A stretch of DNA of 50,967 nucleotides from Facilibium subflavum (GTDB lineage: Bacteria > Pseudomonadota > Gammaproteobacteria > Francisellales > Francisellaceae): the NCBI RefSeq assembly GCF_003574485.1, contig NZ_QLIT01000002.1:1-50967 (forward strand), written 5' to 3'. A model generated the notes under the pieces. It worked only from the letters and a program-made list of their open reading frames with translations, ran no database searches and was not told where the DNA came from. Positions 1 to 9,648 of the stretch are shown here, one piece after another (position 1 is the first letter of the stretch; every line of letters begins with the position of its first letter). Made by a program: the position numbers and the translations under genes.

Positions 1-1131
1 ATTTTGTGCGCTTCCCTTAATAGCAGAATTACCAAAAACAGTTAGCCATAAGAAGGTGAACCCTGTTGGAATAAATAAAACACCAACAAGGAATTCGCGT
101 ATCGTTCTTCCCTTTGATACACGTGCAATAAACATTCCTACAAAAGGTGACCAGGCAATCCACCACCCCCAGTAAAACAAGGTCCAACCGCTCAGCCAGC
201 CTTGCTTATTTTGATATGCATATAAATTAAATGTTTTCTGGACAATCGTGCTTAAATAGTTTCCAGTATTTTGTACAAAAGACTGTATTAATGACGTTGT
301 GTTGCCAAATATCAATAGAAATATTAATAAGGCGACCGCCAGTATAATATTGAAATTACTTAATCCCTTAATTCCTTTGTCCAATCCGGATGCAACTGAG
401 CTTGTAGCAATTAGCGTAATAATGACAATGATGATCGTTTGTACAGAAGCATCATTAGGAACATTAAACAGGTAGGCTAATCCAGCGTTGACCTGTGTTG
501 CCCCAAGCCCAAGCGAGGTTGCCACGCCAAACATCGTACCTAAAATGGCAAAGACATCAACCGCATGACCAATTGGGCCAAAAATACGTTTTCCTAGCAA
601 TGGAAAAAGTGCAGATCTTGGTAAAAGTGGCAGTTTATGGCGATAAGAAAAATAAGCTAGTGATAAGCCAACAATTGCATAGACTGACCAGGCTTGAAGT
701 CCCCAGTGAAAGAAGGTTACATTCATGGCATCTTTCGCTGCGGCAAACGAGCTTGTTGTCGCGATGACATCAGGTGGAGCAATAAAGTGTTGAAGTGGTT
801 CTGCAACACTGAAAAACATCAGTCCAATACCCATGCCTGCGGCAAATAGCATCGCAAACCAGGAAAGATTACTATATTCAGGTGTTGAATGATCAAGACC
901 CAATTTAATATCACCAAGGCGGCTCACCATTAAAAAAACACAAAGTACAAGGAAAATGGCCATTGCCAAAATATAAAGCCAACCGGCATGTAATGTTAAC
1001 CAGCTTTGCATTGCGCCAAAGATGGCTTTTGCATCCTGCGGCCATAACACGCCAATACAGGCAAAGATAATGATCAATCCTAGTGCTGGATAAAAAACAG
1101 GAACATGTGCCCCTTTTTGTCTATTTAACAT
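1..1131 (-). CDS. BCCT-family betaine/carnitine/choline transporter (3' end cut by window edge)
   Basis: Inner-membrane secondary transporter for quaternary ammonium compounds such as glycine betaine or choline; the exact substrate cannot be read from sequence. Translating the minus strand from the ATG at 1131 gives 377 codons without a stop. Hallmarks are the BCCT signature GMGIGLMFFSVAEP at about residues 99-112 and the tryptophan-rich segment FYWGWWIAWSPFVGMFIAR near the cut end. Multiple hydrophobic helices are evident. The C-terminal part lies beyond the left edge. A strong ribosome-binding site (AAGGAG, 1137-1142 on the minus strand) fixes the start. The gene lies 77 nt downstream of hutI in the same direction, so it may be read from the hut operon or have its own promoter; I found no convincing one in the gap. 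Family assignment is firm. Confidence 0.93.
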   Translation of the reverse strand, partial: MLNRQKGAHVPVFYPALGLIIIFACIGVLWPQDAKAIFGAMQSWLTLHAGWLYILAMAIFLVLCVFLMVSRLGDIKLGLDHSTPEYSNLSWFAMLFAAGMGIGLMFFSVAEPLQHFIAPPDVIATTSSFAAAKDAMNVTFFHWGLQAWSVYAIVGLSLAYFSYRHKLPLLPRSALFPLLGKRIFGPIGHAVDVFAILGTMFGVATSLGLGATQVNAGLAYLFNVPNDASVQTIIIVIITLIATSSVASGLDKGIKGLSNFNIILAVALLIFLLIFGNTTSLIQSFVQNTGNYLSTIVQKTFNLYAYQNKQGWLSGWTLFYWGWWIAWSPFVGMFIARVSKGRTIREFLVGVLFIPTGFTFLWLTVFGNSAIKGSAQN

Positions 1132-1208
1132 TTACGCTCCTTTTCCTTGATTCATAATCCCTTATTTACCCTATCATAATTTTCAGCAGTTTGGAAATAG
1201 CGTATTTT

Positions 1209-2402
1209 TCAACCTATTTGGCCATCTTTAATACGGTGTTGACAGTAGTTGAAGGTCGGGTTGTAAACGATCTCATTATAATGTTGGCAATCCCACAAAA
1301 TGATATCTGCCTTTTTATTAATACTGATGCTGCCTGTTGAAAGGTCAAAACCCAAAGCCTTGGCAGCATGTAACGTTGTTCCTTTAAAGGCCTGGTAGGG
1401 GGTTAAACCAAATAAAACACAAGCCATATTCATCATCAAAGGCAGTGATAAAAAAGGTGATGAGCCTGGATTGGCATCTGTGGCAATCGCAATATCAACC
1501 TTGTGAGATAGCAATGCTTTTACTGGGGGAAGTTTTGTTTCTTTAAGAAAGTAAAAAGCACCCGGTAGTAACACGGCAACAGTATTATGCTGTTTGAGTA
1601 AAGGAACATCTTCTGGCGCTAGATATTCCAAATGATCAACAGAACATGCGCCCATTTGTGCGGCAAGTTTTGCACCTTTAAGATCAGAAAGTTGTTCGGC
1701 ATGAAGCTTAAGCTTAAAGCCCAATGCTTTGGCTTTGGTAAAAAGTCGTTTGATCTGTGCATGAGAAAAACCAATAGATTCACAAAAGCCATCGACGAAT
1801 TCACTTAATTGGTTTTGTTGCAGTGCCGGCAGCATATTATTAATAATATCATCGATGTAAGCATCCTTATCCTGATACTCTTTTGGCAGGGCGTGTGCAC
1901 CTAAAAACGTTGGTATGATATCAATAGCAAGTTCATGATTGAGTGCTTTTGCAACTTTTAACATCTTAAGTTCATTGTCTAAATCAAGTCCATATCCTGA
2001 TTTTATCTCACAGGTAGTTGTGCCATAGGACATCATTTGCAAAAGGCGTTTTTTTGCACTGTCAAAAAGTGTATCTTCACAAGCTTTTCGTGTGGCATTA
2101 ACCGTTGAGATGATTCCGCCACCACTTTCTGCAATTTCTTTATAGCTGACACCTTGCAAACGCTTTTCAAACTCATCAGCACGGCTGCCACCATAGACAA
2201 CATGGGTATGGCAATCAATTAAACCAGGTGTAACAAGTTTGCCATGATGCTCGATAATTTCTGCGGCTTCAGGGAGGTTATCATTTGTTGGTAATATATC
2301 AATAATATTACCCTGGTCTATTAATATATGCGCGTTGTCATAAATATCATCGTTTTCATTAAAACTGACAATATGTGCATTTTTTATTAATAAATCATAC
2401 AT
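1209..2402 (-). CDS. hutI: Imidazolonepropionase
   Basis: Third step of histidine degradation: hydrolyses 4-imidazolone-5-propionate to N-formimino-L-glutamate in the cytoplasm. It is a metal-dependent amidohydrolase of 397 residues, close to the family's usual 400-410. The metal-binding DCHTH motif sits at residues 63-67, further metal or substrate ligands at H234 and H257, and the conserved ATDANPGSSP loop (D309) near 307-316. It is the last hut gene of a leftward operon, 14 nt after hutH. No truncation or frameshift is visible. Confidence 0.96.
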   Translation of the reverse strand: MYDLLIKNAHIVSFNENDDIYDNAHILIDQGNIIDILPTNDNLPEAAEIIEHHGKLVTPGLIDCHTHVVYGGSRADEFEKRLQGVSYKEIAESGGGIISTVNATRKACEDTLFDSAKKRLLQMMSYGTTTCEIKSGYGLDLDNELKMLKVAKALNHELAIDIIPTFLGAHALPKEYQDKDAYIDDIINNMLPALQQNQLSEFVDGFCESIGFSHAQIKRLFTKAKALGFKLKLHAEQLSDLKGAKLAAQMGACSVDHLEYLAPEDVPLLKQHNTVAVLLPGAFYFLKETKLPPVKALLSHKVDIAIATDANPGSSPFLSLPLMMNMACVLFGLTPYQAFKGTTLHAAKALGFDLSTGSISINKKADIILWDCQHYNEIVYNPTFNYCQHRIKDGQIG

Positions 2403-2416
2403 GTGTTATTGGGCCT

Positions 2417-3997
2417 TTATTGGTCTGTATGGTTGAATAATTTTGCCTGAATATCTTCGTAATAGATTTTGTTTGTGATAATGCTTGTTGCTGTTTCAAT
2501 ATCTTTGGCAAAATATCTGTCTTGATCATATGACGGAACCTTATCACGTATCAGTTGTAATTTTTGTGTTAGCACAGGCGAGCTCTTCAAAGGTGCTTTT
2601 AATGAGATCCCCTGACAAGCAGCAAGTGTTTCAATTGCAAGAATCGATAAGACATTATCACAAATGGTGTTAAGCTTGGCACCAGCAAAGGTTGCCATAC
2701 TCACATGGTCTTCCTGATTTGCTGAGGTTGGTAAGCTGTCAACACACGCAGGATGCGCCAGTGTTTTGTTTTCACTTGCCAATGCAGAGGCAGTGACATG
2801 TGCTAACATAAAGCCTGAGTTTAAACCTGCATCATTGACTAAAAAAGCCGGTAAACCACTTAAATTCTTGTCGATTAACAGCGCAATGCGTCTTTCTGCA
2901 ATAGCACCGATTTCAGCACAAGCAAAGCTTAGCATATCTGCACTCATGGCTGAGATTTCTGCATGGAAATTACCACCGGAGATGATTTCTTTTTCTTCAG
3001 TGAGAATCAGCGGGTTATCTGAGACACCATTGGCTTCGTTTAAAAGATGTGTTTTGGCATTATTAATCACCTGCCATATTGCACCCATTACTTGTGGTTG
3101 GCAGCGTAAAGAATAAGGATCTTGCACCTTCTGGCAACTCTTTTGGTGGACTTCCATTAATTGACTTTTATCAAGCAAATCGCGAACTACGTTGCTAAAG
3201 ATGATCTGTCCTTTACTTTTTTTAATTTCTGCTATTTTAGGGTGAAAGGGCTTAATACTTGCCTGAACAGCATCAATACTTAGACTACCTGAAATCGTTG
3301 CAATGCTGAAATTACGCATTGTCTTTATTAATCCCATTATTGCCAAAGCCGTTGAAACTTGTGTGCCATTTAATAAGGCAAGACCTTCTTTTTCCTGTAA
3401 GGTGACAATTGAAATTCCTGCTTGATCTAATGCTTTTTTTGCACTGATATGTTGGCCATTATAATTAACATCGCCTTCACCAATTAACGCCATACTCATA
3501 TGTGCAAGTGGTGCTAGATCACCTGAAGCACCCACAGAGCCTTTTTCAGGGATGATTGGATAGATTTCATGATTGTAAAGTGCAATCAGTGTGTCTAGTG
3601 TGTTTTGGGTGATACCTGAGTATCCTTGCGCCAATGAATTGATTTTCAATAGCATAATAAGTTTAACGACAAGGCTTTCAAGTGGCTTTCCTACACCGCT
3701 TGCATGAGATAAAACAAGGCGTTTTTGTAACTCTTTTAAATCCTTTTTAGAGATTTTTTGATCGGCCAATAAGCCAAATCCTGTATTAATGCCATAAACA
3801 CTTTGTTCACTATCAATGACGTCTTGTACAAGCGCTCGAGATTCATCAATCCTTTGATATGTTTTTTGATCAAGGTAAATATGAATCGGATTGAAGATAA
3901 GTTTTTGGAGATCTTCAAGTGACAGATTTCCTGGCTGTAAGCAGAATAACTGGTTTTTCATATGAGGTTTGTTTATCGTATCAATTGTAAGATTCAT
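2417..3997 (-). CDS. hutH: Histidine ammonia-lyase
   Basis: First step of histidine catabolism: non-oxidative deamination of L-histidine to trans-urocanate. The 526-residue protein carries the Ala-Ser-Gly triad (residues 157-159, context [14 protein letters not shown]) that cyclises into the MIO electrophile. It also has the family motif YGINTGFG at 68-75. The start at 3997 is preferred over an internal Met at residue 13, because AAGGT precedes it on the minus strand and it overlaps the hutU stop by 4 nt (ATGA), a translational-coupling arrangement. This makes the N-terminus about 12 residues longer than in typical family members. Flanked by hutU upstream and hutI downstream. Confidence 0.97.
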   Translation of the reverse strand: MNLTIDTINKPHMKNQLFCLQPGNLSLEDLQKLIFNPIHIYLDQKTYQRIDESRALVQDVIDSEQSVYGINTGFGLLADQKISKKDLKELQKRLVLSHASGVGKPLESLVVKLIMLLKINSLAQGYSGITQNTLDTLIALYNHEIYPIIPEKGSVGASGDLAPLAHMSMALIGEGDVNYNGQHISAKKALDQAGISIVTLQEKEGLALLNGTQVSTALAIMGLIKTMRNFSIATISGSLSIDAVQASIKPFHPKIAEIKKSKGQIIFSNVVRDLLDKSQLMEVHQKSCQKVQDPYSLRCQPQVMGAIWQVINNAKTHLLNEANGVSDNPLILTEEKEIISGGNFHAEISAMSADMLSFACAEIGAIAERRIALLIDKNLSGLPAFLVNDAGLNSGFMLAHVTASALASENKTLAHPACVDSLPTSANQEDHVSMATFAGAKLNTICDNVLSILAIETLAACQGISLKAPLKSSPVLTQKLQLIRDKVPSYDQDRYFAKDIETATSIITNKIYYEDIQAKLFNHTDQ

Positions 3998-5667
3998 AGA
4001 CTTACCTTATCCATGTGTTTGTTAAGCATCGGAAGATTTAACCCTTTTTGTTTTGAACAATCAATAGCACTTTGGTAACCAGCATCAGCATGGCGCATAA
4101 CGCCTGTAGCAGGATCGTTAGTTAGTACACGCTCAAGCCTTTTAGCCGCTTCTTTTGTCCCATCGGCAACAATGACCACACCGGCATGTTGAGAAAAGCC
4201 CATACCGACACCACCGCCGTGATGAAGGCTTACCCAGGTAGCACCACTTGCTGTATTTAATAGTGCATTGAGCAAGGGCCAGTCTGATACTGCATCAGAG
4301 CCATCCTTCATGCTTTCAGTTTCTCGATTTGGGCTGGCAACAGAACCTGAATCAAGATGATCTCGCCCAATCACGATAGGAGCTTTAAGCTCACCTTTGG
4401 CAACCATTTCATTAAAGGCAAGCCCAAGTTTTGCCCGATCACCCAAACCAACCCAGCAGATTCTTGCAGGGAGTCCTTGAAAGGCAATGCGTTCTTTGGC
4501 CATATCTAACCAGTTGTGCAAGTGCTTGTAATCTGGAAGTAATTCTTTGACTTTTTGATCCGTTTTATAAATATCTTCAGGGTCACCAGATAAAGCAATC
4601 CAGCGAAAAGGACCAATGCCTTGACAAAAAAGTGGGCGAATATATGCAGGAACAAAGCCCGGGAAATCAAAGGCGCAACCTATCCCTTCTTCAAGTGCAA
4701 CTTGGCGAATATTATTACCATAATCAAAAGTTGGAATTCCTTGTTTGTGATAGTCAAGCATTGCTTTAACATGTATGGCAATTGATTTTCTTGCCTCAGC
4801 AATAACCTTATCTGGATTGCTTTGACGCATTTGTTGTGCTTTTTCTAATGTCCAGCCAATCGGTAAGTAACCATTTAATGGATCATGTGCACTTGTCTGG
4901 TCAGTCACAGCATCAGGCTTGATTCTTTTTTTAACCATTTCAGGCAAAATCTCAGCAGCATTGCCTAATAGTGCTACAGAGATTGCTTTTTTTTGCTGGC
5001 AAGCATTGTTAATTATCTGTATGGCTTCATCAAGCGTTTTTGCTTTGTAATCAACATAACCGGTGCGAAGGCGAAAATCGATTCGTGATTCATCGCATTC
5101 AATTGCTAATACACATGCACCAGCTAATACGCCTGCCAAAGGCTGTGCGCCACCCATGCCGCCAAGCCCTGAAGTTAATATCCATTTACCAGATAGCACC
5201 CCTTGATAGTGCTGTCTTCCCATCTCAACAAAGGTTTCATAAGTCCCCTGGATGATCCCTTGAGAACCAATATAAATCCAGGATCCAGCCGTCATTTGTC
5301 CATACATCATAAGCCCTTTCTTATCAAGCCAGTTAAAATGATCCCAGTTTGCCCAGTGTGGTACAAGGTTTGAATTGGCAATAAGCACACGTGGGGCATC
5401 AGTATGTGTTTTAAAAACACCCACAGGCTTACCAGATTGAATTAATAGCGTTTCATCTTCATTAAGCGCTTGCAAGCTTTCAATAATTTGATCAAAGCAT
5501 GCCCAGTTACGTGCGGCTTTACCAATACCACCATAAACAACAAGGTTATCAGGGTGTTCTGCAATATCTGGATCAAGGTTATTCATCAACATTCGTAGTG
5601 CTGCCTCAGTTGACCATGATTTTGCAGATAATTTAGGGCCTGTAGGTGCTTTAATATTTCGTGTCAT
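3994..5667 (-). CDS. hutU: Urocanate hydratase (urocanase)
   Basis: Second step of histidine degradation: adds water to urocanate using tightly bound NAD+ to give imidazolone propionate. The open frame begins at a GTG (5673). The ATG two codons later (5667) is better placed, because AAAAGGA lies directly against the GTG but 6 nt from the ATG. From that ATG the product is 557 residues, the usual size. The glycine-rich NAD-binding segment [10 protein letters not shown] is near residues 167-176, and the N-terminal stretch [11 protein letters not shown] is typical. The ribosome-binding site overlaps the hutG stop region and the 3' end overlaps hutH by 4 nt, so G-U-H are probably translationally coupled. 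Confidence 0.97.
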   Translation of the reverse strand: MTRNIKAPTGPKLSAKSWSTEAALRMLMNNLDPDIAEHPDNLVVYGGIGKAARNWACFDQIIESLQALNEDETLLIQSGKPVGVFKTHTDAPRVLIANSNLVPHWANWDHFNWLDKKGLMMYGQMTAGSWIYIGSQGIIQGTYETFVEMGRQHYQGVLSGKWILTSGLGGMGGAQPLAGVLAGACVLAIECDESRIDFRLRTGYVDYKAKTLDEAIQIINNACQQKKAISVALLGNAAEILPEMVKKRIKPDAVTDQTSAHDPLNGYLPIGWTLEKAQQMRQSNPDKVIAEARKSIAIHVKAMLDYHKQGIPTFDYGNNIRQVALEEGIGCAFDFPGFVPAYIRPLFCQGIGPFRWIALSGDPEDIYKTDQKVKELLPDYKHLHNWLDMAKERIAFQGLPARICWVGLGDRAKLGLAFNEMVAKGELKAPIVIGRDHLDSGSVASPNRETESMKDGSDAVSDWPLLNALLNTASGATWVSLHHGGGVGMGFSQHAGVVIVADGTKEAAKRLERVLTNDPATGVMRHADAGYQSAIDCSKQKGLNLPMLNKHMDKVSL

Positions 5668-5679
5668 ATACACTCCTTT

Positions 5680-6636
5680 TTATGCATGTAAATATTCAGC
5701 CAGCAAAATACCAGCCAGTTTTGCGGTTTTATTATCAATATCTTTTTGAGGGTTTAACTCAACGATATCAAGGCTTATGATTTGATTTGACTTCTTTAGT
5801 TTCCTTAGGCTGTCAACAACATAAAAAGGATCAATACCAAGTGGCTGATCAGCGCTTACACCAGGTGCGATAGATGCGTTAAAGACATCTAAACAAATAC
5901 TGATATAAATTTGTCTGTGCTTTTTGATGATATCATCGATAAAGGTTGTATCAGGATGCTTGTGAATAGTTTCAGCTAATTGATATTTCACATGATTTTC
6001 ATCGGCAAAGGCAAATAAATCTCGGGTATTCGCAAATGGTTGAATCCCTAAGCAGTAATAATGGAAAGGTTTATTGTTGGTCTTTGTATATTGCAGCGCC
6101 TGGTAAAAAGGTGTGCCAGAGCTTCCTTTGTCATCTTGAAGTGTTTGTCGTAAATCAAAGTGCGCATCAAAGTTAACAATAGCTGGTATATTATGTTTAT
6201 AAATTCCCTGTAAGTGTCCCCAGGCTGTTTCATGCCCCCCACCAATAATAATTGGCATCGCGCCAGAATCGATGATTTTATCCACATAGGTTGCCAGTGT
6301 TTTTTGAGCCTGCTCAAGGGTTTGTGCATCACACATAATATCACCGGCATCAAACAGTTGAAAATTATCTTGATGTACTGGTAGATTATAAAACTGCTTT
6401 CTAAAAGCGTCAGGCCCTAATTTGGCACCAGCAATACCATGGTTTCTCACAACACCTATATCACAGCAAAATCCTAAAATAATATAATTGTGCTGATTAG
6501 ATTGATTTGTGATTTCCTTAAGGTGTTGCTGATCATCTAGGTCAATGGGCTGGGCAATTTGATAGAAATATTGCCGTTCAATATTTGTATGACGCTTTGC
6601 AAGGGACTGTAATGAAGCTTTTAAGCAAATATACAT
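5680..6636 (-). CDS. hutG: Formimidoylglutamase (arginase/ureohydrolase family)
   Basis: Fourth hut step: hydrolyses N-formimino-L-glutamate to L-glutamate and formamide. Ureohydrolase-fold motifs with Mn-binding residues are visible: GGGHETAWGH, NFDAHFDLR and the SICLDVFNASIAPG segment with the final Asp ligand. This set matches arginase/agmatinase-like enzymes, and the hut context selects HutG. An upstream TTG at 6702 would give 340 residues. I chose the ATG at 6636 (318 residues), which matches the family length, although neither start has a good Shine-Dalgarno sequence. It is the promoter-proximal gene of the operon and diverges from an amino-acid permease. Confidence 0.92.
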   Translation of the reverse strand: MYICLKASLQSLAKRHTNIERQYFYQIAQPIDLDDQQHLKEITNQSNQHNYIILGFCCDIGVVRNHGIAGAKLGPDAFRKQFYNLPVHQDNFQLFDAGDIMCDAQTLEQAQKTLATYVDKIIDSGAMPIIIGGGHETAWGHLQGIYKHNIPAIVNFDAHFDLRQTLQDDKGSSGTPFYQALQYTKTNNKPFHYYCLGIQPFANTRDLFAFADENHVKYQLAETIHKHPDTTFIDDIIKKHRQIYISICLDVFNASIAPGVSADQPLGIDPFYVVDSLRKLKKSNQIISLDIVELNPQKDIDNKTAKLAGILLAEYLHA

Positions 6637-6749
6637 AAGTGAAGAATTTATCTTATTTTGTTGTTTGGTAATATACTTACCAATATTTTGGCCTGTTGAC
6701 AACGGTTTTCTTTGTTTTTTGTAAGATTAATATCTTTAGGTGATAAAAA

Positions 6750-6761
6750 TACATTTATGTA
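6750..6761. promoter_or_regulatory. Inverted repeat in the hutG/permease divergent control region
   Basis: The inverted repeat TACAT-TT-ATGTA lies midway between the divergent hutG and permease starts. On the minus strand a candidate sigma-70 promoter for hut runs through the same AT-rich stretch: TTTACA, then TATAAA with 19-nt spacing. The symmetry and position suggest an operator, but in AT-rich DNA a 5-bp arm can arise by chance. No hut regulator gene is in the window. Confidence 0.3.
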
Positions 6762-6809
6762 AATTTTATAATTTTTCTATCGCGCTTTTTGTAAAAATGT
6801 AGTAGCTTT

Positions 6810-6838
6810 TTTATTACCGCTTAATAATTAAGTATAAT
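6810..6838 (+). promoter_or_regulatory. Candidate sigma-70 promoter of the amino-acid permease
   Basis: A perfect -10 hexamer TATAAT occupies 6833-6838, 16 nt ahead of the TTG start at 6855. The -35 region at 17-nt spacing (TTTATT, 6810-6815) is weak. The AGGGAG ribosome-binding site lies between promoter and start. Confidence 0.45.
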
Positions 6839-6854
6839 TTCTAGGGAGTGATAT

Positions 6855-8342
6855 TTGAACGTACAAGTTGCTACTGTGCAAAAGGAAGAAGCACTATCTT
6901 CAACGACATTACAACGGGATTTGAAATCAAGACATTTAACCATGATTGCGCTTGGTGGTGCGATTGGTACAGGACTTTTTCTGGCAAGTGGTTCAGCAAT
7001 CTCGCAGGCAGGTCCAGGTGGCGCGCTTGTAGCGTACGGGCTTGTGGCGATTGTGGTATATTTATTAATGACAAGCTTAGGCGAGATGGCAACTTATGCA
7101 CCAACAACAGGTACATTTAATAAATATTCAGAAAAGTTTGTTGATCCAGCCTTTGGGTTTGCTATGGGGTGGAACTATTGGTTTAACTGGGCAATTACAA
7201 TTGCTTCAGAGTTATTAGCAGCAGGATTCTTAATGCAGTTTTGGTTTCCAGAGACACCTGTTGTCATGTGGAGTGGCATTTTCTTTTTTTTAATCATGGG
7301 CATTAATATTTTCTCTGTACGTTTATACGGTGAATCTGAGTATTGGATGTCATTGATTAAGGTTGCTTTTATCGTTATTTTTTTAGTCGTTGGAATTCTT
7401 GCTATATTCGGTATTAGTAAAAATGGGCATACGGTCGGATTTAGCAACTGGCAGATTGGCCATGCGCCTTTTAATGGCGGAATATTCACTATTTTGGGTG
7501 TGTTTTTAGTTGCCGGCTACTCTTTCCAAGGTGCTGAAATTGTTGGTGTGGCAGCTGGAGAAGCAAAAAACCCTAAAAAGGCAATACCAAAAGCAATTAA
7601 GAGTACCTTTTGGCGCTTAACCCTATTTTATGTATTGGCCTTGGGGGTGGTAGGCTTTTTAGTCCCTTATACGGCAAGTTGGCTTGCAAATCCAAACTCA
7701 AATGTGGCGATGAGTCCTTTTACCATGGTTTTTGATAATGCTGGCTTTTCTTATGCAGCAAGCCTTGTGAATGTTGTATTAGTAACGGCGGTATTATCTG
7801 CAGCAAACTCTTGTGTGTATACTTCTTCAAGAACCTTATGGTATTTGGCAAAATCCAAACAGGCACCAAAATTTTTTGCGCAAACGAATCATAAAGGAAC
7901 GCCTGTTTGGGGGATTTTGATTACTGCATTGATGGGGGCAGCATTCTTCTTAGCTTCATTTATTAGTAATGGCATTGTTTTTAACTGGTTGATTAATTTA
8001 ATTAGCCTTTGTGGCTATATCAGCTGGTTGAGTATTGCGATTACCCACTTACGGTTTCGCCGTGCTTATATCAAACAAGGACGCCAGTTATCAGATTTAA
8101 CCTATCGATCAAAATTTTTCCCTTATGGCCCTGTTATTGCGATTGTAGCAATTTTGATCATGATGTTTGGTATGCAGTTTGAAGCACTTTGGCGGCATAC
8201 GGCAACCTGGGTCAACTTTTTAGCAACTTACAGTGGCGTTATTTTGTTTATGGCTGCATTTTTAATTTATAAATGGGTAAAGAAAACTAAATTTGTTCGC
8301 TTAGAAGCGTGTGATTTGGATTTCTTTAGAAAAGAAGCCTGA
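6855..8342 (+). CDS. Amino-acid permease, LysP-like (APC superfamily, AAT family)
   Basis: Inner-membrane amino-acid:proton symporter of 495 residues with about 12 hydrophobic helices. The N-terminal RHLTMIALGGAIGTGLFLAS stretch is the APC consensus, and the overall pattern (GWNYWFNWAITIA, SPFTMVFDNAG, LRFRRAYIKQG) resembles lysine permease LysP closely. The start is TTG at 6855, supported by AGGGAG (6843-6848) about 6 nt upstream. It diverges from the hut operon across about 0.2 kb. Context therefore suggests histidine or another cationic amino acid as a possible substrate, while the sequence resembles LysP; I leave the substrate open. Confidence 0.9.
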   Translation: MNVQVATVQKEEALSSTTLQRDLKSRHLTMIALGGAIGTGLFLASGSAISQAGPGGALVAYGLVAIVVYLLMTSLGEMATYAPTTGTFNKYSEKFVDPAFGFAMGWNYWFNWAITIASELLAAGFLMQFWFPETPVVMWSGIFFFLIMGINIFSVRLYGESEYWMSLIKVAFIVIFLVVGILAIFGISKNGHTVGFSNWQIGHAPFNGGIFTILGVFLVAGYSFQGAEIVGVAAGEAKNPKKAIPKAIKSTFWRLTLFYVLALGVVGFLVPYTASWLANPNSNVAMSPFTMVFDNAGFSYAASLVNVVLVTAVLSAANSCVYTSSRTLWYLAKSKQAPKFFAQTNHKGTPVWGILITALMGAAFFLASFISNGIVFNWLINLISLCGYISWLSIAITHLRFRRAYIKQGRQLSDLTYRSKFFPYGPVIAIVAILIMMFGMQFEALWRHTATWVNFLATYSGVILFMAAFLIYKWVKKTKFVRLEACDLDFFRKEA

Positions 8343-8397
8343 GAGACATATAACAAATATAAAATAGTTGCAATTAAATGGCTGAGATAGTCTTGGC

Positions 8398-9450
8398 TTA
8401 GCGTTGTTTTAATAATGATGTAATGCGGGCATAAATAAAATACAAAAGGCTTGCAAACAAGATGCATAAAAGTGTGATGCCAGTGCTTTGTAGCCGTTCA
8501 ACGCCTGCCTGAATGGATAATGTGCCTGTTGTGCCATAAAGAGCAGTAATAAAACATAAATTAGCTTGGGCGCCCATGTAAGATATATATTTTGATTGCA
8601 ACTGGATAACGCCGAACAACATAATGATTAAAAAAGCAATAATGAGAATCATCAGATTGTTCAATGGTAAGAACCCAAGAAAGAAAGGAAAAATAAGTCC
8701 AACTAAACAGCCACTAAAACGCAGTATTGATAAGTGGCGAATGTGAAAATATTCAAATGCAGACATCACAGCAACAACGCCAATAAGTGCCTGTTCAAAC
8801 AGTAATACATTTTTAAATGGCAATGTAAGAAAAAAAGTAAAAGCTAAAGTAACAATAAACAAAATAGAAAAAACAACTGCTTCTTTAAGTCGTTTTATCT
8901 GAAACTTGTTTGTTGTTTTATCACGCAGGGCAGTTGCACTTTTTAAGAAAGGGACTGCCAATAAAAGCATGATAAAAGTACCAATCAAAGTAACGATAAG
9001 TCTGTCGGTGATAATATACACTGCCTGAGTTTTTGATTCTGTGATAAAGGGATAGAAAAATAAACTGATGGTAACGCAGAACATAATAAAGAAATATGTG
9101 TACTCATCAAAAAGGTACGCCAGTAATATACTGATTATTAAAAGTAAAATAATCAGTATGATAATACCCATATCTGAGTGGATAAAATTGACGCAGATAA
9201 GTGCGATGATCAATGCAACGAATGTACCAAGGCAACGCATCACACCACGTTTTATTGTCATTTGTCTTTCACTACTTAGTATTCGGACACAGGCATAACC
9301 TGCCCAGTAGACATATTGTAAATTAAGCAATAAGGCAATTTCAGTTGAAACAAGCGCGCCTAAAGCAAGCATACAAGAGATGAAAAAAATATAGGGGCTT
9401 AACTGTATATCACGAAAAGCATTATATATGTGTTTAAGATGCGCTCTCAT
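8398..9450 (-). CDS. FUSC-family membrane protein
   Basis: Integral membrane protein of 350 residues with two blocks of hydrophobic helices (about residues 15-170 and 190-345) separated by a charged stretch near 170-190 (DKTTNKFQIKRLKEA). This two-lobe pattern, and the RGVMRCLGTF and RHLSILRFSGCLVG segments, fit the fusaric acid resistance/aromatic acid exporter (FUSC) family. Members are implicated in efflux of aromatic acids; the substrate here is unknown. ATG start without a clear Shine-Dalgarno. It diverges from pyrF. A second FUSC-like protein lies at 41369-42349. Confidence 0.7.
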   Translation of the reverse strand: MRAHLKHIYNAFRDIQLSPYIFFISCMLALGALVSTEIALLLNLQYVYWAGYACVRILSSERQMTIKRGVMRCLGTFVALIIALICVNFIHSDMGIIILIILLLIISILLAYLFDEYTYFFIMFCVTISLFFYPFITESKTQAVYIITDRLIVTLIGTFIMLLLAVPFLKSATALRDKTTNKFQIKRLKEAVVFSILFIVTLAFTFFLTLPFKNVLLFEQALIGVVAVMSAFEYFHIRHLSILRFSGCLVGLIFPFFLGFLPLNNLMILIIAFLIIMLFGVIQLQSKYISYMGAQANLCFITALYGTTGTLSIQAGVERLQSTGITLLCILFASLLYFIYARITSLLKQR

Positions 9451-9588
9451 TATTTTTGCCGATGTTTTGCTTAAGTGGGTAATTGTTATATTTTTATTTG
9501 CTTATGTAAATAATAGTCACTAATAAACTTTTATAGATATTTGTATTGTTGAAATGTGATAGTGCTATCTAATAGAAGCGATAAAGGT

Positions 9589-9617
9589 TTGCCAGCATTT
9601 ATATATTTTGCTATAGT
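9589..9617 (+). promoter_or_regulatory. Strong sigma-70 promoter of pyrF
   Basis: TTGCCA (9589-9594) and TATAGT (9612-9617) each match 5 of 6 consensus bases at the ideal 17-nt spacing. The predicted transcript would begin near 9624, just upstream of the ATG at 9649. This rules against the longer reading frame that opens at a GTG at 9556, upstream of the promoter. Confidence 0.7.
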
Positions 9618-9648
9618 GGGCACTCAAATCAATAACCGGTTTGAATCA

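Noticed and set aside
495-767. Plus-strand open frame inside the BCCT gene
   Set aside because: Lies antisense to a strong BCCT coding region with recognisable motifs; no start signal or homology.
2766-3116. Plus-strand 116-codon frame inside hutH
   Set aside because: Antisense to the conserved histidine ammonia-lyase coding sequence; typical shadow frame.
6637-6702. TTG start extending hutG to 340 residues
   Set aside because: No better ribosome-binding site than the internal ATG, and the ATG at 6636 gives the usual family length.
9556-9648. GTG start extending pyrF by 31 residues
   Set aside because: A strong promoter (TTGCCA/TATAGT) lies inside this stretch, so it is upstream of the transcript start; OMP decarboxylase homology begins after the internal ATG.
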